From: Bremerella alba
GTDB taxonomy: Bacteria; Planctomycetota; Planctomycetia; Pirellulales; Pirellulaceae
Direction of reading: 5' to 3'
Length of the DNA: 64,000 nucleotides
Assembly (NCBI RefSeq): GCF_013618625.1
Contig: NZ_JABRWO010000002.1
Coordinates: forward strand, 248,001 to 312,000
A program made the translations under genes and the position numbers. Positions 33,687 through 42,780 of this stretch are shown piece after piece; position 1 is the stretch's first letter, and every line of letters starts with the position of its first letter. The notes beneath the pieces are model-generated. The model made no database searches and was not told the origin of the DNA. It worked only from the letters and a program-made list of their open reading frames with translations.

Positions 33687-34718
33687 ATGGCATCCGATCC
33701 GATTTCCCCCAGTGACGTCGCCGCCGTCCAAGAATGCGAAAACGCTTATGGCAAGCTTCGCGACGAATTGGCCAAGGTGATTGTTGGTCAGTCCGATGTA
33801 ATCGAGCAAGTTCTCGTCGCCATGTTTGCCCGCGGACACGCTCTGCTAGAAGGGGTGCCAGGGTTAGCGAAAACGCTGCTGGTCAGTTCCCTAGCCGAGT
33901 CACTGCACCTCAGCTTCAAACGCATTCAATTCACGCCAGACTTAATGCCCAGTGATATCACCGGGACCGAGATCATCCAGGAAGATCTGGAGACCAAGAA
34001 ACGCCGCTACGAGTTTCTCGAGGGTCCGATCTTTGCCAATCTGATTCTGGCCGACGAAATCAACCGTACGCCCCCCAAGACCCAAGCGGCCATGTTGGAA
34101 GCGATGCAGGAACGCCAGGTCAGTGCTGGCGGTACGATTCGCAAGCTTCCTAGTCCCTTCTTTGTATTGGCCACGCAAAACCCGCTCGAGCAAGAGGGAA
34201 CCTACCCGATGCCGGAAGCACAGCTCGACCGCTTTCTGCTTCACATTCGGGTCGATTACCCCAGCGGTGCCGAAGAATGGGAGATCGCCCGCCGCGTGAC
34301 TTCCGGGGCTCAGGAACAGATTTCCTCGTGCATGAGTGGCGAGCAAATCGTTCAGTTTCAAGATCTCGTGAAGCGCGTTCCCGTAAGCGATCAGGTGTTG
34401 GGTTATGCCTGGGCACTCATTCGCGCGTCACGTCCAGGAGCCCCAGAAGCTCCTTCGTTTGTCAATCAATGGTTGGCCTGGGGTGCGGGGCCGCGTGGTC
34501 TGTTGACGCTGGTTACCTGCGCTAAAGCCCGAGCCATTTTGTATGGGCGTTATCATGCCAGCATCAGCGACGTACAGGCGATGGTCAAGCCAGCCTTGCG
34601 GCATCGGCTGGCAGCAAACTACTCGGCTCAGGCCAACGGCTACACGAGCGACAAGCTGATCGAAATGTTGTTGGAAGAAGTCTCGTCCGAGAAAACTTAC
34701 GCCTGTCCGGCTGCTTAA
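33687..34718 (+). CDS. MoxR-family AAA+ ATPase
   Basis: This 343-residue cytoplasmic chaperone-type ATPase has Walker A Gly-Val-Pro-Gly-Leu-Ala-Lys-Thr (residues 57-64), Walker B Leu-Ile-Leu-Ala-Asp-Glu-Ile-Asn-Arg (about 118-126), sensor 1 in Ala-Thr-Gln-Asn-Pro, then Glu-Gln-Glu-Gly-Thr-Tyr-Pro-Met-Pro-Glu-Ala-Gln-Leu-Asp-Arg-Phe, the MoxR signature, and a lid domain. MoxR proteins remodel or activate partner complexes, usually with VWA proteins encoded beside them, as here. The ATG at 33687 follows GAGG by nine bases; the longer frame from 33234 overlaps the coiled-coil gene and is not conserved. It is followed by the DUF58 gene, the standard MoxR-DUF58 arrangement. Confidence 0.95.
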   Translation: MASDPISPSDVAAVQECENAYGKLRDELAKVIVGQSDVIEQVLVAMFARGHALLEGVPGLAKTLLVSSLAESLHLSFKRIQFTPDLMPSDITGTEIIQEDLETKKRRYEFLEGPIFANLILADEINRTPPKTQAAMLEAMQERQVSAGGTIRKLPSPFFVLATQNPLEQEGTYPMPEAQLDRFLLHIRVDYPSGAEEWEIARRVTSGAQEQISSCMSGEQIVQFQDLVKRVPVSDQVLGYAWALIRASRPGAPEAPSFVNQWLAWGAGPRGLLTLVTCAKARAILYGRYHASISDVQAMVKPALRHRLAANYSAQANGYTSDKLIEMLLEEVSSEKTYACPAA

Positions 34719-34748
34719 GTTGTTGAACCTCATTGAGAAGGTGTGCCA

Positions 34749-35657
34749 GTGAATAGCGGCGTCCTATCCCGATATCTCGACTACGAGTTTCTCCGTCAAC
34801 TCTCTGGGCGTTCGCTCGAACCCCGAGGATTGGTGAGCGGAAACCTGGCCGGTGCGCATAAATCGCCGGCGTCTGGTTTTGCTGTCGAGTTTTCAGGACA
34901 CCGCGAATACGTTCCCGGGGACGACCCCAAACATATCGACTGGCGCGTCTTTTTCACACGTGACAAGTACTTCATCAAGCAGTACGAAATGGAGACTAAT
35001 TTCGTCTGCCATTTGATGCTCGATATCAGCAAGTCGATGCGATACGGCGACGAAGCTTCGCAGAAGATGCTGTTCGGATCGCGGTTAGCAGTCAGCTTGG
35101 CTCACAGTATTGTTCGCCAGGGCGACAAGGTTTCGTTTACAACGTTCGATACGAAGATTCGCGGACACATTCCGGCCAGCAATGCACTGCCCCAGATCAT
35201 TCGGATGTCGCAGCATCTTGATGAAACCGAGGCCGAAGACACAACCGATTTGCATGCCTGTTTGTCAGAGTTCAGCCAACGGATGGCACGGCGTGAAATC
35301 GTGATGATCTTCAGCGACTTTTTCGGTGACCTGGAAACACTCGAGAACGCGATCCAGCGAATTCGCTTCAACAAACATGACGTGGTATTGGTTCAGGTCA
35401 TCCACGATCACGAGTTGAACTTCAACCTCGATGGCATGACGCGCTTCGTGGGCCTGGAAGTCGACGCCCAACGAATCGCCCAGCCGGCAGACATCCGCTC
35501 GGCCTATTTAAAAGCAGTCGGGCGTTTTAATGCAGAGCTTACCGATATGGCAACTCGCAACAACTGCGATCATGTCTTGGCGTGTACCAAGGACAATCCC
35601 GGCGCCATTTTCTGGGAATACCTCAACCAGCGAAGCCTGCAGAACCGTCGTATCTAA
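34749..35657 (+). CDS. DUF58 domain protein (VWA-type MoxR partner)
   Basis: This 302-residue DUF58 protein has the family signature Gly-Asp-Asp-Pro-Lys-His-Ile-Asp-Trp-Arg-Val near residue 55, followed by a VWA-like domain with Leu-Asp-Ile-Ser-Lys-Ser-Met, an intact Asp-x-Ser-x-Ser metal site at about residue 93, and Phe-Ser-Asp-Phe-Phe-Gly-Asp-Leu near residue 180. No membrane helix is present, so it is cytoplasmic or peripheral. It is the expected partner of the MoxR ATPase 30 bp upstream. I choose the GTG at 34749 because AGAAGG (34736-34741) is seven bases upstream; a GTG at 34743 is only one base from it. It ends the operon. Confidence 0.92.
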   Translation: MNSGVLSRYLDYEFLRQLSGRSLEPRGLVSGNLAGAHKSPASGFAVEFSGHREYVPGDDPKHIDWRVFFTRDKYFIKQYEMETNFVCHLMLDISKSMRYGDEASQKMLFGSRLAVSLAHSIVRQGDKVSFTTFDTKIRGHIPASNALPQIIRMSQHLDETEAEDTTDLHACLSEFSQRMARREIVMIFSDFFGDLETLENAIQRIRFNKHDVVLVQVIHDHELNFNLDGMTRFVGLEVDAQRIAQPADIRSAYLKAVGRFNAELTDMATRNNCDHVLACTKDNPGAIFWEYLNQRSLQNRRI

Positions 35658-35965
35658 AGCGCCACGAATTTTCTCAAAACTTTTTCTTACGCCGGCGATC
35701 GTCCATTTTTAGGGCAATTAAGCCGCACGACGGGAATTCCTAGACCCTCAGTGGGCACTTTTAGGGACTTTTTGCCTAAGGGTGCAGAATGTCGCGTTGA
35801 CATCAATGGCAAGATAGTCATCATTAAGGTAACACTCGTTGGCGGTTGCGTCACCGGTTCCCAGGAAGCTTGCAAGGGGCAACCCATGATGCTGTCTTCC
35901 TGGGGAAGATTCCACTCTGTTAATTCTAAGATTAGGTAGAGCATAAAAACGCTCGGAGAATCACG
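35658..35965. other. Intergenic region before the HTH gene
   Basis: This 308-bp gap ends with GGAG seven bases before the HTH start at 35966. Two overlapping frames on opposite strands (about 62 and 85 codons) lack protein-like composition or a good ribosome-binding site. TTGACA occurs at about 35796, but I could not pair it with a convincing -10. Confidence 0.4.
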
Positions 35966-37141
35966 ATGAAATTCTCGTTTCGCCTTGCAGAATTGCTAAA
36001 TCACTCGCCAGATCCTAAGAAACGTCCTGGCACCATTAAAGCAATCTGCGACTTCACCGGATTGGATCGCCACCAAGTTTCTTCGTTGCTTAAGAACGAA
36101 GCGAAGTACATCCCACTTTCGGCGCTTGCCCAAGTGTGTGACTTCTTGATTAAACATGGGTACGCGGAAGCCAATCAGCTTCCCGGCGCGTTGTTCGCGG
36201 TCGAACCAGAAAACTTCTGGGAACTGCTGGCACGGCGTAAGCGTGTCGAAATGTGCCTCGGCATTCGTGCCGACGAGAACTGGGCCGAAGGTGCCTGGGT
36301 GGTTGCTTCCGACACGATCCTGCAAGGTCAACTACTCACCGGCATTTCCACCCTGGGTGGCACGGCCAAGTATCGCCAGCAAGAGTTTCCGCGCGACATG
36401 GTCTCGCTCAGCGGCGACGGCTACATGATACGGGACACGCCCATTCCTCAGCCGGAAGACCTTTTCCAGACGCTTGTCTGGGCACCAGGTCAGGCGGACG
36501 AAGAAGAAGTACATCGACGCGGTCATGAAGTTTACTCCAGCTTCCAGGCCGTCGATGGCGACAAGGCTCTTATCAGCCTGGGAAGTATTCGGAGCAATCC
36601 GGTTATCGAGCTGGGACTCGCCTGCGCGTTCAATACCGAACCGTTCATCAGCCAGGATGAAGTCGAAGATCCGAGCCAACGAGCCATTCCGATCTATCTT
36701 CGTCACCGTGAAAAGAACGCCCAGTTCCCTGGTTCCTGTTGCGGCGGCGATCAGTTGTCCAAGAGCTACGCTCCTGAGACGCCCGGCTTCTACTACGAGA
36801 AAGAAGATGGCAGTTGGGGCTGTTGCAAGTGGGACGAAACCACTTATGAGCCGGCTTACCTGATCTACGTCTATCACGAGTCGCAAGGGCGTCTGGAAAT
36901 GATGCTCGGCGGTTACTCGGGACGTGGCACACGATTGCTCGCGAAGACACTGTCGAGCCGACCGGAAGAGTTCTGGCCGCCCGTTTTCACCGGCAACGGC
37001 ACGCAGATTGGCGCTTATGTCATTCAGTACGAACTGAAGAAGCAGAAGAAAGCCCGCAGCGTTCTGGTCGCCGATTACTCGGCCACCACCAAGATCATTC
37101 CGATCGACCCCAAAGCGATCCAGCGACGCCTGACCATCTAA
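35966..37141 (+). CDS. Helix-turn-helix protein with cysteine pairs, unrecognised family
   Basis: This is a 391-residue protein. Residues 5-60 look like a lambda-Cro/XRE-type helix-turn-helix: Gly-Thr-Ile-Lys-Ala-Ile-Cys, Gly-Leu-Asp-Arg-His-Gln-Val-Ser-Ser-Leu-Leu-Lys-Asn-Glu, Ile-Pro-Leu-Ser-Ala-Leu, matching DNA-binding helices. The remaining 330 residues are a domain I do not recognise. It contains Pro-Gly-Ser-Cys-Cys-Gly-Gly (about 255) and Gly-Cys-Cys-Lys-Trp (about 285), two vicinal Cys pairs some 30 residues apart, which could bind metal, form disulfides or sense redox. The Ser-Leu-Gly-Ser-x-Arg-Ser-Asn-Pro-Val-Ile-Glu stretch looks like a conserved core. GGAG precedes the ATG by seven bases. 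It is a single gene, ended by the terminator at 37169. Confidence 0.8.
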   Translation: MKFSFRLAELLNHSPDPKKRPGTIKAICDFTGLDRHQVSSLLKNEAKYIPLSALAQVCDFLIKHGYAEANQLPGALFAVEPENFWELLARRKRVEMCLGIRADENWAEGAWVVASDTILQGQLLTGISTLGGTAKYRQQEFPRDMVSLSGDGYMIRDTPIPQPEDLFQTLVWAPGQADEEEVHRRGHEVYSSFQAVDGDKALISLGSIRSNPVIELGLACAFNTEPFISQDEVEDPSQRAIPIYLRHREKNAQFPGSCCGGDQLSKSYAPETPGFYYEKEDGSWGCCKWDETTYEPAYLIYVYHESQGRLEMMLGGYSGRGTRLLAKTLSSRPEEFWPPVFTGNGTQIGAYVIQYELKKQKKARSVLVADYSATTKIIPIDPKAIQRRLTI

Positions 37142-37168
37142 AGGTCTCACGCGTTACCGATATAAATC

Positions 37169-37206
37169 AAGGCCGCCCATGCGATAAAGTATGGACGGCC
37201 TTTTTC
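37169..37206 (+). terminator. Rho-independent terminator after the HTH gene
   Basis: The stem GGCCGCCCAT / ATGGACGGCC (37171-37180 and 37191-37200) has one mismatch and a ten-base loop, and is followed by TTTTTC. It lies 30 bp after the stop. Confidence 0.88.
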
Positions 37207-37292
37207 ATGGAGTGGCGCCAAGTCATGGGTCACTTGGCGGCTTTGCGAATTCTGGCATAAAGACCAGTTCCACCTATGCGATAGGCGGGCTA

Positions 37293-38018
37293 TTAGGGCA
37301 GCTCGCGGATCTTCAAACCACGGAACTCAATCGGCGAGCCTTCCGATTCCAGGCACAAAAAGCCTGTCGCAGGCGAACAGCCTGTGCCGCCGGAGACTTC
37401 TTCTCCGTTGACCCACAAACGAACTTCGCCATTGATGGCCCGGACGTAATAATGATTCCACACGCCGATCCCCTTGCTAAGCTCTTTGGTAGGGAAGCTG
37501 CGTGTTCCGTTGGGTGCGGTGGGTGGAAAGGGGGTCATCTTAGCTGCACCAACCGGGAAAACATCACCGTGGCACGTGAACCAATCGGCCTTGCGTTTGC
37601 CATCTTTCTCGTACCGTTCTTTGTAACCCAGATCGAGCACTTGGACCTCAATCCCCTGAGGCAGTCCTGGACCGGTTAGCTTCTCGAGCGAGCTAGGAAT
37701 CGTCCAGACGAAGATGCCGCTGTTTCCGGCCGACTTCAAATGTCGCCACTGGCATACCAACTCGAAATTAGTGTACTCTTTCACGCTACGCGTCACACTG
37801 ACAGGCTTGCCGGTGCACTCGATCAGGCCATTCTCGTGGAACGTCCACGTATCGTCGTTGCTGTTGACTTTCGTAAAGTCATCTTTGCCCAGCGTGACCC
37901 AGCCTGGCCCTTCGCCATTGATGAAGGCCTGGGAGACAGCGTCTTCCGCCCATAGGCTGGTCGCACTAAACATGGTCAGTACCATGGCCACGACAAGGCT
38001 CAACAGTCGAATCTGCAT
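37293..38018 (-). CDS. DUF1080 secreted protein (3-keto-disaccharide hydrolase-like)
   Basis: This 241-residue protein has a signal peptide (1-25, ending Leu-Trp-Ala) and a DUF1080 jelly-roll domain with family motifs Trp-Thr-Phe-His-Glu-Asn-Gly, Asn-Ser-Gly-Ile-Phe-Val, Gly-Ile-Glu-Val-Gln-Val-Leu-Asp and a closing Leu-Cys-Leu-Glu-Ser-Glu-Gly-Ser-Pro-Ile-Glu-Phe-Arg. Domains of this type are concanavalin-like; some members are named 3-keto-disaccharide hydrolases, but carbohydrate binding is equally possible. It follows the Gfo/Idh/MocA oxidoreductase gene by 55 bp on the same strand. The pairing suggests a two-step oxidise-then-cleave sugar pathway in the periplasm (inference). Its stop faces the terminator at 37169 across an 87-bp gap. 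Confidence 0.9.
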   Translation of the reverse strand: MQIRLLSLVVAMVLTMFSATSLWAEDAVSQAFINGEGPGWVTLGKDDFTKVNSNDDTWTFHENGLIECTGKPVSVTRSVKEYTNFELVCQWRHLKSAGNSGIFVWTIPSSLEKLTGPGLPQGIEVQVLDLGYKERYEKDGKRKADWFTCHGDVFPVGAAKMTPFPPTAPNGTRSFPTKELSKGIGVWNHYYVRAINGEVRLWVNGEEVSGGTGCSPATGFLCLESEGSPIEFRGLKIRELP

Positions 38019-38073
38019 TACTTCAATCCTTAGACACGTTGTTTAGTTGTTGGTTTGTTTCAAGTTGTCGGCT

Positions 38074-39429
<1,356 letters not shown>

Positions 39430-39594
39430 GAGAATTCCTTAAGGTGGGATCGATCGGTGGGAAGTTTGACGAGAAACCTTGTGGCACATCCAATCAACTG
39501 GATGGCACGAGATATCGCCTGTGAGCCCATCTTAAGACGAACGGCTGGTGAATTTAAGTGATTCCTGGGGAAATTCCCAAAATATCGATTGAGC

Positions 39595-41031
39595 CTAATC
39601 CGGAACCGAGCGGATAACCAGATTGCGAATCTCGGTCATATCGTGCATGGCGAAGCGAACTCCTTCGCGTCCGATACCACTTTCCTTGACGCCACCGTAC
39701 GGCATATGATCGACCCGCCAGGAAGGGACGTCTCCGATGATCACACCGCCAACGTCCATGGTGTCCCAGGCCTTCATGATCTTTTGAATGTCGCGTGTGA
39801 AGATGCCGACTTGTAGCCCGAAATCGCTGTCGTTGGCCATCGCCAAGGCTTCGTCGAAGCTATCGAAGGGAGCCACTACGGCAAGTGGTCCGAAGACTTC
39901 TTTCGAACACACTTTTTCGCTTTTGGGAACATCGGCCAGTAAGGTGGGCTGCACCAGAATCCCGTCGCGGGTACCGCCTGCCAGCACCTTGGCGCCGGCC
40001 TTCTTAGCCGACTCGATCCAATTCTCGAGCCGCTCGGCATCCGATGCCGTAATCATGGGACCGACAAAAGTTTCCTTGCCCATCGGATCCCCCACCTTCA
40101 GCTTCGCGATCCGCTCGCACAGAAGTTCTACCGTCGCGTCGTAGACACTTCGATGGATCAACACACGCTGCACACTCACGCAGCTTTGGCCTGATTGGTA
40201 GAAAGCCCCGAAGACGATCCGCTGTGCGGCGTCTTCCAGGTTGGTCCCTTCGTCGACAATACAAGCCGCATTGCCACCCAGCTCAAGCGTGACTTTCTTC
40301 TTGCCGGCTTTGGCCTTCAAGCTCCAACCGACATCTTGCGAGCCAGTGAAGCTGAGTTTCTTCAATCGATCGTCGGTTACTAACAGGTCGGCGGCTCCGC
40401 GGTTGGCGGGGAGAATCGAGAAGGCGCCTTCCGGCAGATCGGTTTCCGACAGGATCTCGCCCACCAGCAGCGCTCCGATTGGTGTCTTGCTTGCCGGCTT
40501 TAGCACAAACGGACAGCCAACCGCTAAAGCAGGTGCTACTTTGTGAGCGACCAGGTTTAAGGGGAAGTTAAAGGGGGTGATGAACGCACATGGCCCGATC
40601 GGTACCCGTTTCCACATACCGCGGTATCCTTCAGCCCGAGAGCTGATATCCAACGGCATGACCTCACCCAGCATGCGGGTCGACTCTTCCGCCGCTACCC
40701 GAAATGTATCGATCAGCCGAGTTACTTCACCGCGACTGTCACCGATGGGCTTGCCGGCCTCGACACAGAGGGCCTCAGCCAGTTCTTCGCTGCGTTGCTC
40801 GAAACGCTGAACACAATGGTTCAGAACCGCTTGACGGCGATACGAGGGCAACTCAGCCATCGCCTGAGCAGCCTGGTCGGCCGCAGCGATCGCCTTTTCC
40901 ATCAACGAAACATCGGCGAGAGGGACCTTGGTGGCGACGCTCTGCCGAAACTTGTCCTCTACGTTCAAATCGAAGTTGGGCGAGATCGGCTGATTGGCAA
41001 GATAAGCAGGATATTCGCTGCGAATAGACAT
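39595..41031 (-). CDS. NAD(P)-dependent aldehyde dehydrogenase
   Basis: This 478-residue member of the aldehyde dehydrogenase superfamily has Pro-Phe-Asn-Phe-Pro-Leu-Asn-Leu-Val in the cofactor region, the catalytic Glu in Leu-Glu-Leu-Gly-Gly-Asn, the nucleophilic Cys in Ser-Gly-Gln-Ser-Cys-Val-Ser, and the late Glu-Val-Phe-Gly-Pro. It resembles the phosphonoacetaldehyde/glyceraldehyde-3-phosphate/sulfolactaldehyde dehydrogenase branch, but the substrate cannot be fixed. The ATG at 41031 is preferred, with GAGGG about five bases upstream; an ATG at 41052 would place that site inside the gene. It is monocistronic, divergent from the SHD1 gene. The gap to the minus-strand oxidoreductase (39430-39594) shows no clear terminator. 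Confidence 0.92.
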   Translation of the reverse strand: MSIRSEYPAYLANQPISPNFDLNVEDKFRQSVATKVPLADVSLMEKAIAAADQAAQAMAELPSYRRQAVLNHCVQRFEQRSEELAEALCVEAGKPIGDSRGEVTRLIDTFRVAAEESTRMLGEVMPLDISSRAEGYRGMWKRVPIGPCAFITPFNFPLNLVAHKVAPALAVGCPFVLKPASKTPIGALLVGEILSETDLPEGAFSILPANRGAADLLVTDDRLKKLSFTGSQDVGWSLKAKAGKKKVTLELGGNAACIVDEGTNLEDAAQRIVFGAFYQSGQSCVSVQRVLIHRSVYDATVELLCERIAKLKVGDPMGKETFVGPMITASDAERLENWIESAKKAGAKVLAGGTRDGILVQPTLLADVPKSEKVCSKEVFGPLAVVAPFDSFDEALAMANDSDFGLQVGIFTRDIQKIMKAWDTMDVGGVIIGDVPSWRVDHMPYGGVKESGIGREGVRFAMHDMTEIRNLVIRSVPD

Positions 41032-41370
41032 AAGTCCCTCGTGAATGTGCATCCATTGGCGCTGAATGTAGTAATCCGATCCTCATCCTACGATTTGGTG
41101 CACCGAGAGAAAGTAGATCAGGTTAATTTTCCTCCATAGAATCGCCATTTACCTTTGACATATGACCACTGATGCTTGTATCATCACGATACCTCTATCG
41201 GGTAGTTACCGCTTTGTAAAATCAGATTGATATCACGTGATCGTGATCCCTAAATTTTTCTAGCGTTTACGGAACGTCAAAAGAGTTAACTCCTCTAACA
41301 TTTTGTATAGACACGCGCCGCGCAAGATATCCGCGACGGCGATTTAACCAGCTTACGGTGGGAGCTCGCT
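41032..41370. other. Divergent regulatory region between the aldehyde dehydrogenase and SHD1 genes
   Basis: This 339-bp AT-rich region should hold both promoters. It contains GTATC-ATCAC-GATAC (41178-41192) and the inverted repeat ATCACG-TGAT-CGTGAT (41232-41247). The SHD1 ribosome-binding site GGGAG lies about eight bases before 41371. No gene is seen. Confidence 0.5.
41178..41247. promoter_or_regulatory. Two short inverted repeats, candidate operator
   Basis: GTATC/GATAC (41178-41192) and ATCACG/CGTGAT (41232-41247) share the sequence ATCACG and are 40 bp apart in the shared upstream region. This pattern fits binding by a dimeric regulator, but spacing and conservation are untested. Confidence 0.3.
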
Positions 41371-42459
41371 ATGAAAGCCAGCACATTCGCCAACTCCATC
41401 CTTGTTGTCGGTCTACTTGCTTCTTGCGCCATTGCGGCGGAAGTTCGCACCTGGACCGACGCTTCAGGCAAGACGCTTTCCGGCTCGTTGGAAGAAATCA
41501 CCAGCGACGGCAAGGTGAAGATCAACTCGAACGGCCAAACGTTTACGATTCCGCTCGAACGATTCAGCGAAGCGGATCAAGAGTACGTCGATTCGCAAAA
41601 AGGTCGGATGGAAGAAGAGGAAACGTCAACCAGACGTCGACGTAAGAGCGACCTGTTCGACTATCGCCAGTGGAAAGACAAAGACGACAACGAGGTTAAG
41701 GCCAAGTATGTCCGAATTTTCGAAGGGCAGGTCGTCTTGCTACAAGGACGAACGGCCCACAAACTCTCGTTTTACGATTTGAGCGAAGAAGATCAGATCT
41801 ATTTGCGTGGCGAGCTGGAAACCCGTGGCGAGGCTAATCAAATTCCTCCCCCTGCCATCAGCGACATGCCAAGCGAGACGGGCCCTAATGCCATCGATGG
41901 TGGAAACCAACCCTACGACCCGCGCATGGGCAACCAAGTAGGGATGGCGCTGGCCTATGCTCCTCCACCGACCGATGATTTCGGTAAAAAGCAACAAGAG
42001 ACACATATACGGATGCGGCGGGAGATTGAACGTCAGCAAGCGGAGAACCGTCGTGCAGCCGAGGAAGCCAAGCGGAAACGCGAAGAGTTAGAACGACGCC
42101 CAAAGCTAAGCGCAGTAGACTTAGCACATCGCGACATGCAAGAGTTTGCTAAAGCGGAAAGAGAACGCGACCGCAATTGGAGTGAGCAAGCCGCCAGGAA
42201 TAATGAATTTTTTGGTTCGGGTGGTTCTTCACAAACCCAGAGAAAAGGCCAGTGTACTTCCTGTAAAAAGACGATAATCGGAGACTACAAAGCCGGAGAT
42301 CGCTGTCCTCACTGCAATGTATTTTTCACGCATGAAGTCGACGAATTCGGGAACACTACGAACAAGGTTCCGTTGCCTTGGTATTTCTATATTGGTCCGC
42401 TTCCGATCGGCCTGATCATTTGGGCCGTAGTCGCCTTCTTTCGGAAGATAAGCGGGTAA
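41371..42459 (+). CDS. Secreted protein with tandem SHD1-like domains, coiled coil and zinc ribbon
   Basis: This 362-residue protein has, in order: a signal peptide (1-22, ending Ala-Ile-Ala-Ala), SHD1-like domain 1 (about 24-75, with Trp-Thr-Asp-x-x-Gly and Phe-Ser-Glu-Ala-Asp-x-Glu-Tyr), SHD1-like domain 2 (about 95-150, with Trp-Lys-Asp and Leu-Ser-Glu-Glu-Asp-x-x-Tyr-Leu), a basic/Gln-rich coiled coil (about 205-275), a Cys-x2-Cys...Cys-x2-Cys zinc ribbon (about 290-315), and a C-terminal membrane helix (about 335-358). The zinc ribbon lies on the far side of the signal peptide and so would be periplasmic, unless the N-terminal helix stays uncleaved. GGGAG precedes the ATG by eight bases. 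A terminator follows. Function is unknown. Confidence 0.85.
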   Translation: MKASTFANSILVVGLLASCAIAAEVRTWTDASGKTLSGSLEEITSDGKVKINSNGQTFTIPLERFSEADQEYVDSQKGRMEEEETSTRRRRKSDLFDYRQWKDKDDNEVKAKYVRIFEGQVVLLQGRTAHKLSFYDLSEEDQIYLRGELETRGEANQIPPPAISDMPSETGPNAIDGGNQPYDPRMGNQVGMALAYAPPPTDDFGKKQQETHIRMRREIERQQAENRRAAEEAKRKREELERRPKLSAVDLAHRDMQEFAKAERERDRNWSEQAARNNEFFGSGGSSQTQRKGQCTSCKKTIIGDYKAGDRCPHCNVFFTHEVDEFGNTTNKVPLPWYFYIGPLPIGLIIWAVVAFFRKISG

Positions 42460-42498
42460 AAAGAGAGTCATAGCTCGGCTCGCCCTTGAGAAACTTGA

Positions 42499-42538
42499 AT
42501 AGCGGAATCTTCGATCGAAGGTTCCGCTATTTCTTTTT
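42499..42538 (+). terminator. Rho-independent terminator shared by convergent genes
   Basis: The arms ATAGCGGAA and TTCCGCTAT with an inner CTTCGATCGAAG form a 32-base hairpin (42499-42530), followed on the plus strand by TTCTTTTTG. The minus-strand anti-sigma stop lies within it. It terminates the SHD1 gene; the minus-strand side lacks a strong T-run. Confidence 0.8.
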
Positions 42539-42778
42539 GCGGGCTTCTAGAATGGCCTGAATCAGAGGTTCCGGAACCGAAGCTGGGACTTCGTCTTCTG
42601 CATATTCCTTGCAGCAAGAAACCCCCAGACGCAGCGCGGTCCGGTAGTTTTCCAGGTAGTGCTCACAACACGGACAACGCGAGAGGTGCGTTTTCATCAC
42701 GCACATCACATCATCGGGCAAATTACCCTCAAGGTAATCACCCATGAATTCGTATAGTTCCTTGCAGTTCAGTTTCAT
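42527..42778 (-). CDS. Zinc-finger anti-sigma factor (zf-HC2 type)
   Basis: This 83-residue protein has the anti-sigma zinc site His-Leu-Ser-Arg-Cys-Pro-Cys-Cys (residues 31-38; His-x3-Cys-x2-Cys). An N-terminal Cys-Lys-Glu-Leu stretch fits the zf-HC2 fold. It has no membrane helix, so it is a soluble anti-sigma of the ZAS type, possibly redox- or metal-responsive. It follows the sigma gene by two bases, the standard pair order. Additional Cys residues (Cys-Cys near residue 56) are extra and could take part in sensing. The stop lies in the terminator hairpin at 42499. Confidence 0.88.
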   Translation of the reverse strand: MKLNCKELYEFMGDYLEGNLPDDVMCVMKTHLSRCPCCEHYLENYRTALRLGVSCCKEYAEDEVPASVPEPLIQAILEARKKK

Positions 42779-42780
42779 CG

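Noticed and set aside
36332-37150. A 272-codon minus-strand open frame opposite the HTH gene
   Set aside because: It lies antisense to a gene with clear domain structure and a good ribosome-binding site, and its own sequence shows no family motif. It arises from codon bias of the real gene.
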